Shown piece by piece: positions 5,811-15,500 of a stretch of DNA of 25,559 nt (positions are counted from its first letter, which is position 1; every line of letters starts with the position of its first letter). This stretch comes from a virus, in IMG/VR virus record IMGVR_UViG_3300035145_002391, positions 1 through 25,559 of that record. The stretch is one strand, 5' to 3'. The position numbers and the translations under genes are program-made. Below the pieces are notes generated by a model. It had not been told where the DNA came from. It did not search any database and saw only the letters and a program-made list of their open reading frames with translations.

Positions 5811-5813
5811 TAT
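5785..5813 (+). promoter_or_regulatory. Sigma70 promoter of the QueD-like gene
   Basis: TTGACA (5785-5790), 17-bp spacer, TAATAT (5808-5813), start near 5820. The promoter lies inside the 3' end of the preceding gene. The -10 box is part of a perfect 16-bp palindrome. The 5' leader is about 58 bases, with AGGAG (5868-5872) before the ATG. Confidence 0.75.
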
Positions 5814-5820
5814 ATTACAC
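5805..5820 (+). repeat. Perfect 16-bp palindrome over the -10 box, possible operator
   Basis: GTGTAATATATTACAC is its own reverse complement. It covers the -10 hexamer (5808-5813) up to the predicted start, the usual place for a dimeric repressor to block polymerase. In RNA only the very start of it would be transcribed, so a DNA role is more likely than a hairpin. Confidence 0.5.
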
Positions 5821-5877
5821 AATAGGACTTGGCGTCAACCCTTCTAATTCTGCCGCCATTATTATATAGGAGATAAT

Positions 5878-6363
5878 ATGGCTTACTTTAGTACAAAAAC
5901 ATACGGACACAACATCGGACTTTCAGCGGTGTTCCGTCAACCAAACGCAGATCATTCACATTGTCATTTGCTACATGGTTATAGTTTGCAATTTAAATTT
6001 ACATTTGGTTGTTCTAATTTAGATAATAAAAACTGGGCAGTTGACTTTGGTGGACTAAAACCACTGAAAGCATGGCTAGAAGATTCATTTGATCACAAAC
6101 TATGTATCGACAAAGATGATCCTATGAAAGATGAACTGTTACTACTTGAAACAAAAGGCCTCGCAGAGATTAGACAGTTTGATGGAGTAGGTGCAGAGAA
6201 ATTTGCAGAACATGCCTGGCGTTTTGCAGATAACCTAGTACGAAAAGCAACAGATAATCGCTGTTGGTGTGAATCAGCTGAATGTGCAGAGCATGGTGCA
6301 AATAGTGCTATCTATACGCCTTTTGAAGTACAGAAGATGTCTTTTGCAGATGCCAAAAATTGA
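5878..6363 (+). CDS. QueD-like 6-carboxy-tetrahydropterin synthase paralogue (161 aa)
   Basis: QueD/PTPS enzymes convert 7,8-dihydroneopterin triphosphate in the route to preQ0, queuosine or biopterin. Visible family segments are HCHLLHGYS (residues 28-36, with C29 and H33 in the place of the catalytic Cys and zinc-binding HGH), WAVDFGGLKPLKAWLEDSFDHKL (in part, residues 53-75) and the C-terminal EHGANSAIY. Two canonical zinc-ligand positions differ: the first motif reads LSAVFRQ rather than F-x-A-A-H, and HGH is HGY, so metal binding may be rearranged or lost. From general knowledge, such variants occur in T4-like marine phages. No queC, queE or folE is in the window. It overlaps the next gene by 14 bases. 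Confidence 0.85.
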   Translation: MAYFSTKTYGHNIGLSAVFRQPNADHSHCHLLHGYSLQFKFTFGCSNLDNKNWAVDFGGLKPLKAWLEDSFDHKLCIDKDDPMKDELLLLETKGLAEIRQFDGVGAEKFAEHAWRFADNLVRKATDNRCWCESAECAEHGANSAIYTPFEVQKMSFADAKN

Positions 6364-7168
6364 TAAAGAAATTTTAACAAAAAAAGAATGGCACCGTATT
6401 AGAGAACAACGGCGCCGCGAAAAAGAGATAGCAACTCTTGCTATCCCTGACAACAGTAATGAATATTTTGTATTATGTTTAAAGCATGGTACAAAATACT
6501 CTGCTGATTATGTAAACAAATTATTCAATATGTGTAGACGTCATTGCACACTTGATTTCAAATTTGCTTGTATGACAGAGGATCCTTCAGGACTTGATGA
6601 AGATATAATTATCATACCTTTACCATCCTATCTGAAAGGATGGTGGTGTAAACCATATATGTACAATAAAGATCTTCCCATTAAAGGCACTATACTTTAT
6701 ATGGATTTAGATATTGTTATTGCAAATAATATAGATAGGTTGTTTGAATTCCAACCAGGTTATTGGATGACTTGCAGAGATTTTACACGAGTAATGCGCC
6801 CAGGCTGGCAAAAATACAACAGCAGTATAGTTAGATTCGCAACAGGCCAATTAGATTTTTTATGGCAAAAATTTGCAGAAGATCCTGAATTAATACAAAA
6901 ACAATTTTTTGGAGATCAAGATTATCTATATGATGAAGCAGTACGACAAGGGAAACAAGCAAGATTGTTTCCTGACGAATGGATAAGAAGTTGGAAATGG
7001 GAAGTAAGATCGGATAGAACATTTGCACCAGGAGGCACCAAAGGAAATAGAAAACTAGCAACAATTGAGCAGGTAGAACCAAAACCAGAAACTTGTGTTT
7101 GTGTATTCCATGGTGATCCTAATCCTGCTAATTGTAATGATCCATGGGTGGTTGACAATTGGAAATAA
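6350..7168 (+). CDS. GT-A type glycosyltransferase (272 aa)
   Basis: Start ATG 6350 (MPKIDKEILTKKEW) overlaps the QueD-like gene; an earlier in-frame ATG would lie deep inside that gene. The core has the strand-D-x-D pattern ILYMDLDIVI (DLD at residues 119-121), which binds the metal and nucleotide sugar in GT-A enzymes. Later pieces are YNSSIVRF (about 156-163), GDQDYLYD (188-195) and a C-terminal VFHGDPNPANC (about 252-262), all typical of this fold. Residues 1-30 form a strongly charged helix. Probable targets are modified phage DNA bases or virion or host glycans, which cannot be told apart. The 3' end contains the promoter of the next gene. Confidence 0.8.
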   Translation: MPKIDKEILTKKEWHRIREQRRREKEIATLAIPDNSNEYFVLCLKHGTKYSADYVNKLFNMCRRHCTLDFKFACMTEDPSGLDEDIIIIPLPSYLKGWWCKPYMYNKDLPIKGTILYMDLDIVIANNIDRLFEFQPGYWMTCRDFTRVMRPGWQKYNSSIVRFATGQLDFLWQKFAEDPELIQKQFFGDQDYLYDEAVRQGKQARLFPDEWIRSWKWEVRSDRTFAPGGTKGNRKLATIEQVEPKPETCVCVFHGDPNPANCNDPWVVDNWK

Positions 7169-7180
7169 ATGTAGTATATT
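7152..7180 (+). promoter_or_regulatory. Sigma70 promoter with +1 at an ATG (UvdE gene)
   Basis: TTGACA (7152-7157), 17-bp spacer, TATATT (7175-7180). Placing +1 seven bases after the last -10 base gives 7187, exactly the A of an in-frame ATG. No SD is present, so the message may be leaderless. Confidence 0.7.
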
Positions 7181-7186
7181 ATGAGT

Positions 7187-8317
7187 ATGGATTTGAAATT
7201 TACAACAGCAGGTGATTATTTGAAGTCACAACAAAAGCGGATAGGTTTTGCATGTAAGTACATGCATCCTGATCAAACGCAAAAGAAGAAATTACTAGAA
7301 GAAATACAAAGGCCGCTAAATACTCGTAGCACAACAGTGGCGTGGCTAAACAGACAGACACGTGATGTTGCTGAAGAACGCTTGTGGGATATCATGACTC
7401 ACAATATTGCGTCATACAAGAGGTTGATTGAGTATGTGGGAAGCCTTCCTCCAGAGCTTCGTATGGTCCGATTGGGTAGCGATGTGCTTCCTGTTTATAC
7501 CGAGCCTACTTGGAGTTATTATTGGCGGTTGCCTCATGTACGTGACTACTGTGAGAAACAATTCGCACCAGTCGGCGAAACGGCAAGAGCCCTCGATGTC
7601 CGATTATCGATGCACCCAGGCCAATTTACTGTACTTGCAAGCGACAACCCCGAAATTGTCGAAAGATCAATCGAAGAATTTGAATATCACATAGATGTAG
7701 CGAGGTGGATGGGATATGGTAAAGAGTTTCAGGATTTCAAGTGCAATGTCCACATATCAGGCCGTAAAGGTCCAGCCGGTATCAAAGACGCACTTAAACG
7801 TCTCTCGCCAGAAGCAAGAAACTGTATTACTATCGAAAACGACGAAAACAAATGGGGAATCGAAGCGAGTCTCGAACTTGCAGACGATCTCGCTTTGGTG
7901 CTAGACATACACCATCATTGGGTAAACTCAGGAGAATACATACAACCAAGTGATGATAGATTCCTTCGTATTGTAGACAGTTGGCGCGGAGTACGTCCTG
8001 TCATACACTACAGCGTTTCACGTGAGGATTTACTTGTAGGACACCCTACAGATGTACAACCTGACATGGATATATTACTTGCAGGTGAATACAAAAAAGC
8101 AAAACTACGTGCTCATAGTGATTACATGTGGAATAATGCTGTTAATGATTGGGCATTAGGGTTTTGGCCATATGCAGATATAATGGTAGAAAGCAAAGCA
8201 AAAAATCTTGCAAGTATCGGCCTGCATAAATACTATACGGAGAACAATAATGAGTTATCTAAACAAAATGTACGGCAGAAAGCCTTCACAACCGGACCAG
8301 ACCCAATCATCATCTAA
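7187..8317 (+). CDS. uvsE: UV damage endonuclease, UvdE family
   Basis: UvdE/UvsE nicks DNA 5' of UV photoproducts and some other lesions in an alternative excision repair pathway. The family fingerprints are present; numbering from the ATG at 7181 gives MVRLGSD (95-101), SMHPGQF (143-149), CNVHISG (188-194), ITIENDE (216-222), DIHHHWV (242-248), HYS (276-278) and HSDYMW (312-317). These His, Glu and Asp residues form the metal centre of the TIM barrel. It is about 376 residues, longer than the usual 280-320, with a C-terminal tail that overlaps the next gene by 68 bases. I prefer the second ATG (7187), which is the predicted +1; the first ATG (7181) adds two residues. Confidence 0.9.
   Translation: MDLKFTTAGDYLKSQQKRIGFACKYMHPDQTQKKKLLEEIQRPLNTRSTTVAWLNRQTRDVAEERLWDIMTHNIASYKRLIEYVGSLPPELRMVRLGSDVLPVYTEPTWSYYWRLPHVRDYCEKQFAPVGETARALDVRLSMHPGQFTVLASDNPEIVERSIEEFEYHIDVARWMGYGKEFQDFKCNVHISGRKGPAGIKDALKRLSPEARNCITIENDENKWGIEASLELADDLALVLDIHHHWVNSGEYIQPSDDRFLRIVDSWRGVRPVIHYSVSREDLLVGHPTDVQPDMDILLAGEYKKAKLRAHSDYMWNNAVNDWALGFWPYADIMVESKAKNLASIGLHKYYTENNNELSKQNVRQKAFTTGPDPIII
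8225..8232 (+). promoter_or_regulatory. Late promoter box CATAAATA
   Basis: Seven of eight bases match T4 late TATAAATA, followed by CTATA as in many T4 late promoters. It is inside the 3' end of the UvdE gene, 17 bases before the ATG at 8250, with an ACGGAG SD between. Confidence 0.55.
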
Positions 8318-8543
8318 TAAAAACCCTAATAGGGTAACAGGTGGTTTAAAAGGACAAGGTGTAGACCATATTGTAATGGTTAGCGAAGATGGTGCAGAAC
8401 AACAATTACCTAGTTTTCGATATGTACAAAGTTTAGAAGACCAAATCAGAAAACAAAGAGCGGCTATTAGCGTTCTTGAAAGAACAGTCTCCAGACAAAG
8501 TAAAACACTAGAAAGTTTAAACACTTTCGTAAGGAGTAAGTAA
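8250..8543 (+). CDS. Small coiled-coil protein (97 aa)
   Basis: ATG 8250 is preceded by ACGGAG (8237-8242) and a late promoter box; an in-frame start at 8208 would lie further inside UvdE. The N-terminal 40 residues are disordered, polar and Gln/Ser/Asn-rich (KPSQPDQTQSSSNKN). The C-terminal part (about 60-95) is a coiled coil with heptad-like spacing (YVQSLEDQIRKQ...SVLERTVSRQSKTLESL). Late transcription suggests a virion or assembly part. Not recognised. Its stop overlaps the next start (TAATG). Confidence 0.7.
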   Translation: MSYLNKMYGRKPSQPDQTQSSSNKNPNRVTGGLKGQGVDHIVMVSEDGAEQQLPSFRYVQSLEDQIRKQRAAISVLERTVSRQSKTLESLNTFVRSK

Positions 8544-8728
8544 TGTATATTGATAGCGGCAAAGATCTAAAAGTAGATAAAATAACAAGCCCAAGACCAG
8601 ATAAAATTGGTTTTGGTGCTAATAGCAGAACACAAGTTCCTGTAAAACAATCTCCGTCCGTAAAAGCACAGACTAAGGCTATGAAGACCGCAGGTGCTGT
8701 TACTGCTAAAGGAGAAAAATATGCTTAA
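8543..8728 (+). CDS. Small basic hypothetical protein (61 aa)
   Basis: Starts in the TAATG overlap with the upstream gene, with AAGGAG (8531-8536) at good distance. The sequence is low-complexity, polar and basic (MYIDSGKDLKVDK ... MKTAGAVTAKGEKYA), with no membrane segment and no cysteine. It overlaps the next gene by 8 bases, so the three small genes look translationally coupled. Function not recognised. Confidence 0.65.
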   Translation: MYIDSGKDLKVDKITSPRPDKIGFGANSRTQVPVKQSPSVKAQTKAMKTAGAVTAKGEKYA

Positions 8729-8885
8729 AAAATGGATTAATTCTAGAATGAAGGAACGCACATCTTGGGATGGTGCGGCATTAATTTTACTAGGACTTAT
8801 GGTTCTATTCTTGGCACCACTCGCAAAAATTGCGGCAGGTATTGCTATCGCATACGGTGCATGGACAATTTGGAAAACTGAGTAA
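8721..8885 (+). CDS. Small single-span membrane protein (54 aa)
   Basis: The start is ATG 8721 with SD AAAGGAG eight bases upstream; the earlier in-frame ATG at 8694 has none. A basic N-terminus (MLKKWINSRMKERTSW) precedes a long hydrophobic stretch from about residue 19 to 49 (AALILLGLMVLF ... AIAYGAW), which fits one long or two tightly packed helices. Size and type resemble phage inner-membrane proteins, but no known holin signature is visible. The next gene starts directly after the stop. Confidence 0.65.
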   Translation: MLKKWINSRMKERTSWDGAALILLGLMVLFLAPLAKIAAGIAIAYGAWTIWKTE

Positions 8886-9170
8886 ATGGTTCTTACTGTT
8901 ACAGAACGTGCTAAAGATTATCTAGCAAAAGTAGGAAAGCCTAACGTATCATTATCTGTAAAAGGTGGTGGTTGTTCAGGCTTTCAATACGAATGGGGTG
9001 TAACGGACAAAGAACCAACTGTAGAAAACCTATGGTTAGATCCTATGGCCGAAATGTTTGTGTTTGGATGTACTGTAGATTATGTAGAAGAACTAGGTGG
9101 TTCTTACCTCAAAGTTGTAAACCCTAATGCTACTGCAAGTTGCGGATGTGGCGAAAGTTTTGCTGTTTAG
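8886..9170 (+). CDS. A-type iron-sulfur cluster carrier (IscA/HesB family)
   Basis: A-type carriers hold and transfer Fe-S clusters to apoproteins. The three invariant cysteines are present: C30 in GGGCSGFQY and C86 and C88 in the C-terminal CGCGESF. At 94 residues it lacks only the extra N-terminal bases of longer family members. From general knowledge, such genes are found in several marine phages and are thought to support host Fe-S biogenesis or phage enzymes; which target is served here is unknown. It starts immediately after the previous stop (TAAATG), and its 3' end overlaps the minus-strand zinc-ribbon gene by four bases. Confidence 0.92.
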   Translation: MVLTVTERAKDYLAKVGKPNVSLSVKGGGCSGFQYEWGVTDKEPTVENLWLDPMAEMFVFGCTVDYVEELGGSYLKVVNPNATASCGCGESFAV

Positions 9171-9454
9171 AGCTTACCAATAGGAATATCTAAACTAGCA
9201 GGCATATCCCATATTTGTTTCTTTTCAACACCCTTCTTTTGTGCAAATACTTTAGCATCACAATTACTACATACATGAAAATAATTGTTACTAAGACGCT
9301 TTGGATCCATTGATCCACGGTTTCTTTCAAACTGTGTATCACAACTATCACACCTCAAAACAACCATGGTCGTGTCTCTATAGTACTTGTGTGATTTACC
9401 ATTCTTGCTTAGGCGTTCATATATTCTTTTTAGAGTATATTCTTTTAAAAACAT
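9167..9454 (-). CDS. Zinc-ribbon protein (95 aa), minus strand
   Basis: The only convincing minus-strand gene. Two CxxC pairs, C35-D-S-C38 and C62-S-N-C65, frame a 23-residue loop and make a treble-clef or zinc-ribbon site. The N-terminal half is a basic helix (LKEYTLKRIYERLSKNGKSHKYYR). This combination resembles recognition or DNA-binding segments seen near phage endonucleases, but no H-N-H or GIY-YIG catalytic motif is visible. There is no clear SD; a TGTAAATA box lies four bases before the ATG, so it may be a leaderless late gene. Confidence 0.7.
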   Translation of the reverse strand: MFLKEYTLKRIYERLSKNGKSHKYYRDTTMVVLRCDSCDTQFERNRGSMDPKRLSNNYFHVCSNCDAKVFAQKKGVEKKQIWDMPASLDIPIGKL

Positions 9455-9458
9455 ACTG

Positions 9459-9466
9459 TATTTACA
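9459..9466 (-). promoter_or_regulatory. Late-promoter-like box TGTAAATA on the minus strand
   Basis: Seven of eight bases match TATAAATA and a C follows. The minus-strand ATG at 9454 begins four bases downstream, with no SD. A TATAAT-like sequence (9472-9477 on the minus strand) is nearby, so the exact promoter type is uncertain. Confidence 0.4.
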
Positions 9467-9486
9467 TTAAGATTATAAAATCAATT

Positions 9487-9494
9487 GATAAATA
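9487..9494 (+). promoter_or_regulatory. Late promoter box GATAAATA (giant structural gene)
   Basis: Seven of eight bases match T4 late TATAAATA. It is about 40 bases before the ATG at 9535, leaving a short leader with SD TTGGAG (9521-9526). It is divergent from the minus-strand gene. Confidence 0.6.
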
Positions 9495-9534
9495 TGTTTA
9501 GCAATGGTAATCTACCAATTTTGGAGCAAATAAT

Positions 9535-12500
9535 ATGGCAAAACAAGACGTAAACATTGGTGTTGAGGGTAATGACGGCACCGGCGATAGTATTAGAGAA
9601 TCGTTTCGTAAAGTAAATGAAAATTTCCAAGAACTTTATGCAGTATTTGGTCAAGGTGGCCAAATTGGATTTACAACATTAGGTGATACTCCAGACGAAA
9701 TTGAAGCTGGTAAAATTATTACAACTAATAGTACAGGCACTGAAATTATATATAGCGAAATAGGTAGTGATTCAGATCTAAATCCTACAGCAAACGACAG
9801 TGTCACAGTAGATACAGCAAGTGTTCCAGGAAAAATTATTTTATCAACAACTTTTAGTGCCATAGTTGATGATAATGTTGCTCCAACCCTAGGATCACAT
9901 CTAAATGCGGCAAATTTTGGTATTGCTGGAGTAGCAATTACTGAATCTGCGGCAACTGCTCTAAATTCACAGCCAGGTAGAACTACAAATTACACAATTG
10001 ATGATTTAGTCATTACAAGAGGATATGCTGATAGACGATATATAACAAGCGGACTACCAATACGTATTGCACCAGAGCCTGCCAGTACTTCACAATATGT
10101 AAAGACTATTACAAGTTATGTTGATGGCAATCTGTTTATTGCAGGACACGGCTTTGACAGTGGTGCAAATGGCACAGCATTTATATTCCAAGCTGAAGAT
10201 ACTGATCCGTCAACTCTTACTTCAGGAACTACTTACTATATTAGATACGAAACAGATGACCAATTGTCATTGTTTACATCACAAGAATTAGCACAAACAG
10301 AAAGTCAAACTGAAGCAGACAATAATAAGATAAGTGTGAATCATACTATAGCGGCAGACGACTTGCATCAAATTACAGATGCAGGATTTGATAGTACACT
10401 TACAGGAAATTTTTTAAGTGATGTGGCTATGCCAAGAGAAAGTGTTACCCGAAGACAAGGTGACACAATGGAAGGTCCGTTGTTCTTACATGATCATCCA
10501 GGAGACTTAGCAGGGGATGGTGCACCTAACGGACAAGAAGATTTACAAGCGGCAACAAAATATTATGTTGATAACACGGCATACAGTTCTCCTGAAGTAC
10601 TACATGTTAGTACAATTGGTGATGACACTATGCAAGGTGTTCCAAACGGAAGAGAAGGTACTGCACCTACATACGCATTTAGAACAATCAATGCCGCGGC
10701 ACGTAGAGCAGAAGAATTAATCAAAACAGCGCCAGAAGAGCCAGGACCATATTTCCAAACACTAGCATATACTGCAAGTGGCGTAACTACAGATTGTATT
10801 ACTGATACACAAGGAGTCGAAAATCCAAGTGCTCCTATTTCAAATGCTACACTAATTTTGAACAAAGATTATTTGATTGCAGAAACAAGTGGTTTTATAC
10901 AATATACATATCCAGATTTTGTATATAACGATGCAACGTGTAGAAGAGATTTAGGATTAATTATAGACTCTTTAAGGATTGACGCAAACAGAGGAACCAC
11001 AGCAAACAGTCTATCTCGTATAGCAGGCGAAAGATATTATTCAAGTGTTAGTGGTAGAATAGCAATCACAACACAATTAACACAAAGTAAAGCATCATTT
11101 AGTTTCTTAGGACAATTAATAACAGAAGCAATTTTACAAAATAAAAGATATCAAGAGAAAGATCTACTTGCAAACAACAATGGATTGACTCAGTTTGATG
11201 GTACAAATCCTGCAAGAGCACAAACACAAACTGATCATGGTTTGCAAGATAAAAATATTATTGAATTTTTTGACGTAGCAGGTCAAACTCAAATAAACGG
11301 CGAATTTGCGTATGTTAAAGTAATTGATGCATCAACTATCGAATTATTTTCTGATGTAGATTTAACAACACCATTTGACAACAGTTCATTTGGTAACTAC
11401 GCATCTGCAGGTAAAATTGGATTACGCTATCAAACAAAATTCCAAGCAGATAGAACAGGAACACAAGTAAGTGATGGACAAGGAGGCGGTGCCGAACCAA
11501 ACGTACCAAGTTCAATTACGAACAATGTTAATTTGATTAATAATATTATCGAAAATGGTATTGAGTCAGGCGCTGATATTGTTTATGGAAGCAGATATTT
11601 CCTCACAGTTGATAACAACACTAGCGGATTTATTGATCAAACTAATCCCGATAACGTTGATGCTTTACCAGGAAAAGTTATCAGAGGTAAGCGTTCAGGT
11701 GCTTTAGGAAGAATCATAACATTTACACAGAATACAAATGCAACAACTTTCTTTATGCAACTATTAGAACCAAAAGAATTTGATGCAACACAAGATAACG
11801 CAACACAAGCCCCAGGTGAAGAACTTGAAATGGGTAATTTTGTAAAAGCAAAACAAGTTACTATTAGAGTTGAAACAGGAATATATGAAGAAGACTATCC
11901 TATTAGATTACCTAACAACGTTTCACTAAAAGGTGATGAATTTAGACGAGTGATAATTAAACCTAAGCCACGTGTATCACAAAGTAAGTGGGCTAGAACT
12001 TATTTCTATAGAGATAAAGAATTTGATGGTATTACACTGCATACAACAGGGACACCGTTTTACAACCAAGAAGGCGATCTTACAGGTTATTTCGGATTTA
12101 ACTATCTAACAGATAATACAAAAAGAATACAAGTTGGAAACTCCGTAAGTAATTTAGGCTTATATAAGCAAGCGGCCAATGTAATAAAAAGTAACAAAGA
12201 ATTTATTCAAGATGAAGTGATATACTTTGTTGACACAACCTATCCTGCTCCAGGATTTACATACAACAAAGAAAAATGTAGACGAGATACAGGCTACATA
12301 GTAGATGGCTTAGTTAAAGACTTACTTAATGGTGGGCAAGAATTTGCACTAGAAAACCAAGGACAATATTATGCAGGATTTGTAGGTTCAGGGTTTGTAG
12401 GACAAGAAACTGAAACAGCGGCGGCAATCGGACATATTAGCACATTGGTGGCACAACTACTACAAGGTATTGCTCCTACTAAAAATGTAGGCACTGATTT

Positions 12501-15500
12501 TAATCCTGATATTTCTGCAGGTGACGTTGAACCAACTTGGGCGGCAGGTAATAATTATGCACAAGGTGATTTTGTAACTAGAGGCACAGGCGGCGGTGCA
12601 AGATACTATCGTGCAATCACTTCACATACAAGTATTGCAGGTGACGAAGTCTTAGAACAAGGAACAAACAATACAATTCTTACACCTACAAGATGGGTAG
12701 AAGTTACAAGTGCTATTGCATTAGTAGGACAATTAATTGACATTGTACAATACCCCTTAGAAAATCCAAGCACATATAACCCACCTTTAAGGAATGATCA
12801 AATGGATGTGTTCCTAATGGACGATGCCACTATTGTTCGTAATGTTACAGTGCAAGGACACGGAGGCTTTATGTGTGTGCTTGATCCAGAAGGACAAGTT
12901 TTAACTAAATCACCATATATCCAAACTGCAACTAGTTTTTCACAATCTCTAAACAAAAAGGCATTTAGAGGTGGTATGTATGTAGATGCATACACTGGTA
13001 ACATTCCTATGCGTGTACTAGCTAATAGCGGTAGTTCAACAGCAGTTGGTATCAGTGGCGGTGCGGTAACACTAAATGACTTTACAATTGCTGTAGAGAG
13101 TTTAGATGTCGGCGGTGAACCTCAAGGACTTAAACTACGTTTGCCACAATTACCTGCCCCTTTCTATTTTGAGGGTGTTAGATATCAAATTAATGCTATC
13201 AGTAACTATGACAGTGGTACAGGTAAAGCAGTTTTATATCTAGATCCTGGATCTAATTTTTCACAAGGTTATAACAAGATAGGTACTGATCCTATCGGCG
13301 ATCCTAATCATAATGTAGATGATATTGAACAAGACATTTACTTGCAAACAGCAGGTAATAGAAGTATACTAGGTAATGACTTTACACAAATTAATGATCT
13401 AGGATATGGATTGGTTACAAACAATGGTGCATTTTCTGAAATGGTTAGTATGTTTACATACTACACACACGCGGCTTACTATGCGGCAAATGGTTCAGAG
13501 ATACGTTCGTTGAATGGTTCTAATGGTTATGGTAATTTTGGTTTGGTTGCTGAAGGCGCAGATCCAAACGAAATACCTGATCAGGTTACACTTACAAGAG
13601 ACACTGTGCAAAGTATCAAGTCATTTGTTTACAATACATTTACAAACGCATTGGGTGATACTAGTATCACAGTTTATGATTTTAGAGAGCCACCTTTAAA
13701 GAACTCTACTTTATATATAAACCATCCAACAGCAGGTCCATTGAATTACAAAATTGGTAATATTACAAACCTATCAACACCAAATAATGACGGAGTTGTA
13801 GGTGCAGACGGTGCTCCTGTTGCAACAGGTGTTAATACTCTTGATTCTACATTTGGCGGAGGCAATGGCTATACAGGAACTCCACCGGCAGGAAGTGGAA
13901 TTTATGCAAATGTTGCACAGAAAAGTACAACAGGATCAGGTACAGGTTTTCAATTGAATGTAACACTAGTAAGTGGTACACCAACAATTACAATAGGCAA
14001 TAGTGGACAGGGCTACGCTATTAATGATGAAATCACAATCAGTGGTGCAAATATTGGCGGCGTTGATGCAACTAACGACTTGACTGTAAAGGTTAGTGCA
14101 GTCTGGCAATCAACAGCAGGAACATTTAACAATGAAATTTATAGACTAACAATACAAGAAGCAGGATCCAACAATGACTTCTTCCCAGATGTACAAGAAG
14201 GGCTTAATCATAATGATGTCTTAGAATACAGACACGGCGAAAACTTAATTTTCTCAGGTGTCAATTCACAAGATATTACAGAACGTCCTAGTACGGCTGT
14301 AAACTTTGATGAAAGTGATACAGTAACCTATAGAAGTACTTCTTTCAGCACACAAGACGATCAGAATACTGCTCTTGCATCTGACCAAATTAAAGCAGTT
14401 TTTGATACAGATTTTAGATATGTAGAAATAGAACTTGATCCGTTAAACAGAACAGTATCTGCACCAACAGGAGGCGGACAACTAGGCGCGGCTACTACTG
14501 ATACATTCCTGGCTGTTAAACCATTAACAGATTCAGAAGCTATAAGAATTTTACAGGATGCTACTGATGCAAGCAACCAAACTGTATTAAATCCAAGTGA
14601 TCCGGGCTGGTCAGGAGGAATGATATTTACCTATGGCTCAAGAACGTTACGTATACAAGATTATGATGCAATTACAAAAGGTAATATTCAAAGCATAGCA
14701 TTAGGTGCAACGACAACCATCACATCAAACGCACATGGACTTGTCAACGGTAATAGTGTAATATTCAAAGACATCTTAGGAACTGTTGAATTAAATGGCA
14801 CTACAAAATTTGTAGGTAATGTAACTGCAAACACATATGATTTGTTTGAGGATCAAGCACTTTCAACAGCAACAAATAGCACATTATTTACAGCTCACAC
14901 TTCACCAAGTGGTACGTGGGTAAAATCAGATAGTGCATATTATATTGAAGTAGCGGCAATAACAGCAAATGATGTTACTGGAAATACAAACAATGATATC
15001 GGTACTATCAATAGTGTGACTAGAAATGTTTATGCTGGACTTATAAATGGCACAACAGCAGAAATCACAGTTTCAATATCATTACTACGTGCAACAGGAC
15101 ATGACTTTACAGAAATAGGTACAGGCGGATTTAACACAAGTAACTATCCAAACGTGTTACTAGGAACAGCAGTAGGTGGAGCAGAAGCAAAAGCAGGTGC
15201 ATATACTGATGCAGACAATGCAACTAAATCACAAGTTTGGGAAAGACGTAAAGGTAGAGTGTTCTTTATTAGTTCTGACAATGATGGATTCTTCCGTGTA
15301 GGTAAGTATTTTGTTGTTGACCAATCCACTGGTAGCATTACGTTTGCTGGTGAAGTTGGTATTTCAAGAGCGGCATCATTAGGATTTAAAGATGGTGTTA
15401 CAATTGACGAATTTTCAAACGATGAACTGTTTACAGACTTATCAGATACAGCAGTTCCTACAGAAAAAGCAATTGCAAACTATGTAAGCAGAAGATTAGG

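Noticed and set aside
5820-5877. A preQ1 riboswitch in the QueD leader
   Set aside because: The A-rich tail and CUA/CCC arrangement of preQ1-I were not found and no other class could be recognised by eye; only a weak 5-bp stem is present.
6269-6349. Upstream start for the glycosyltransferase at 6269
   Set aside because: It would overlap the QueD-like gene by nearly 100 bases and adds residues with no family likeness; ATG 6350 is a better fit.
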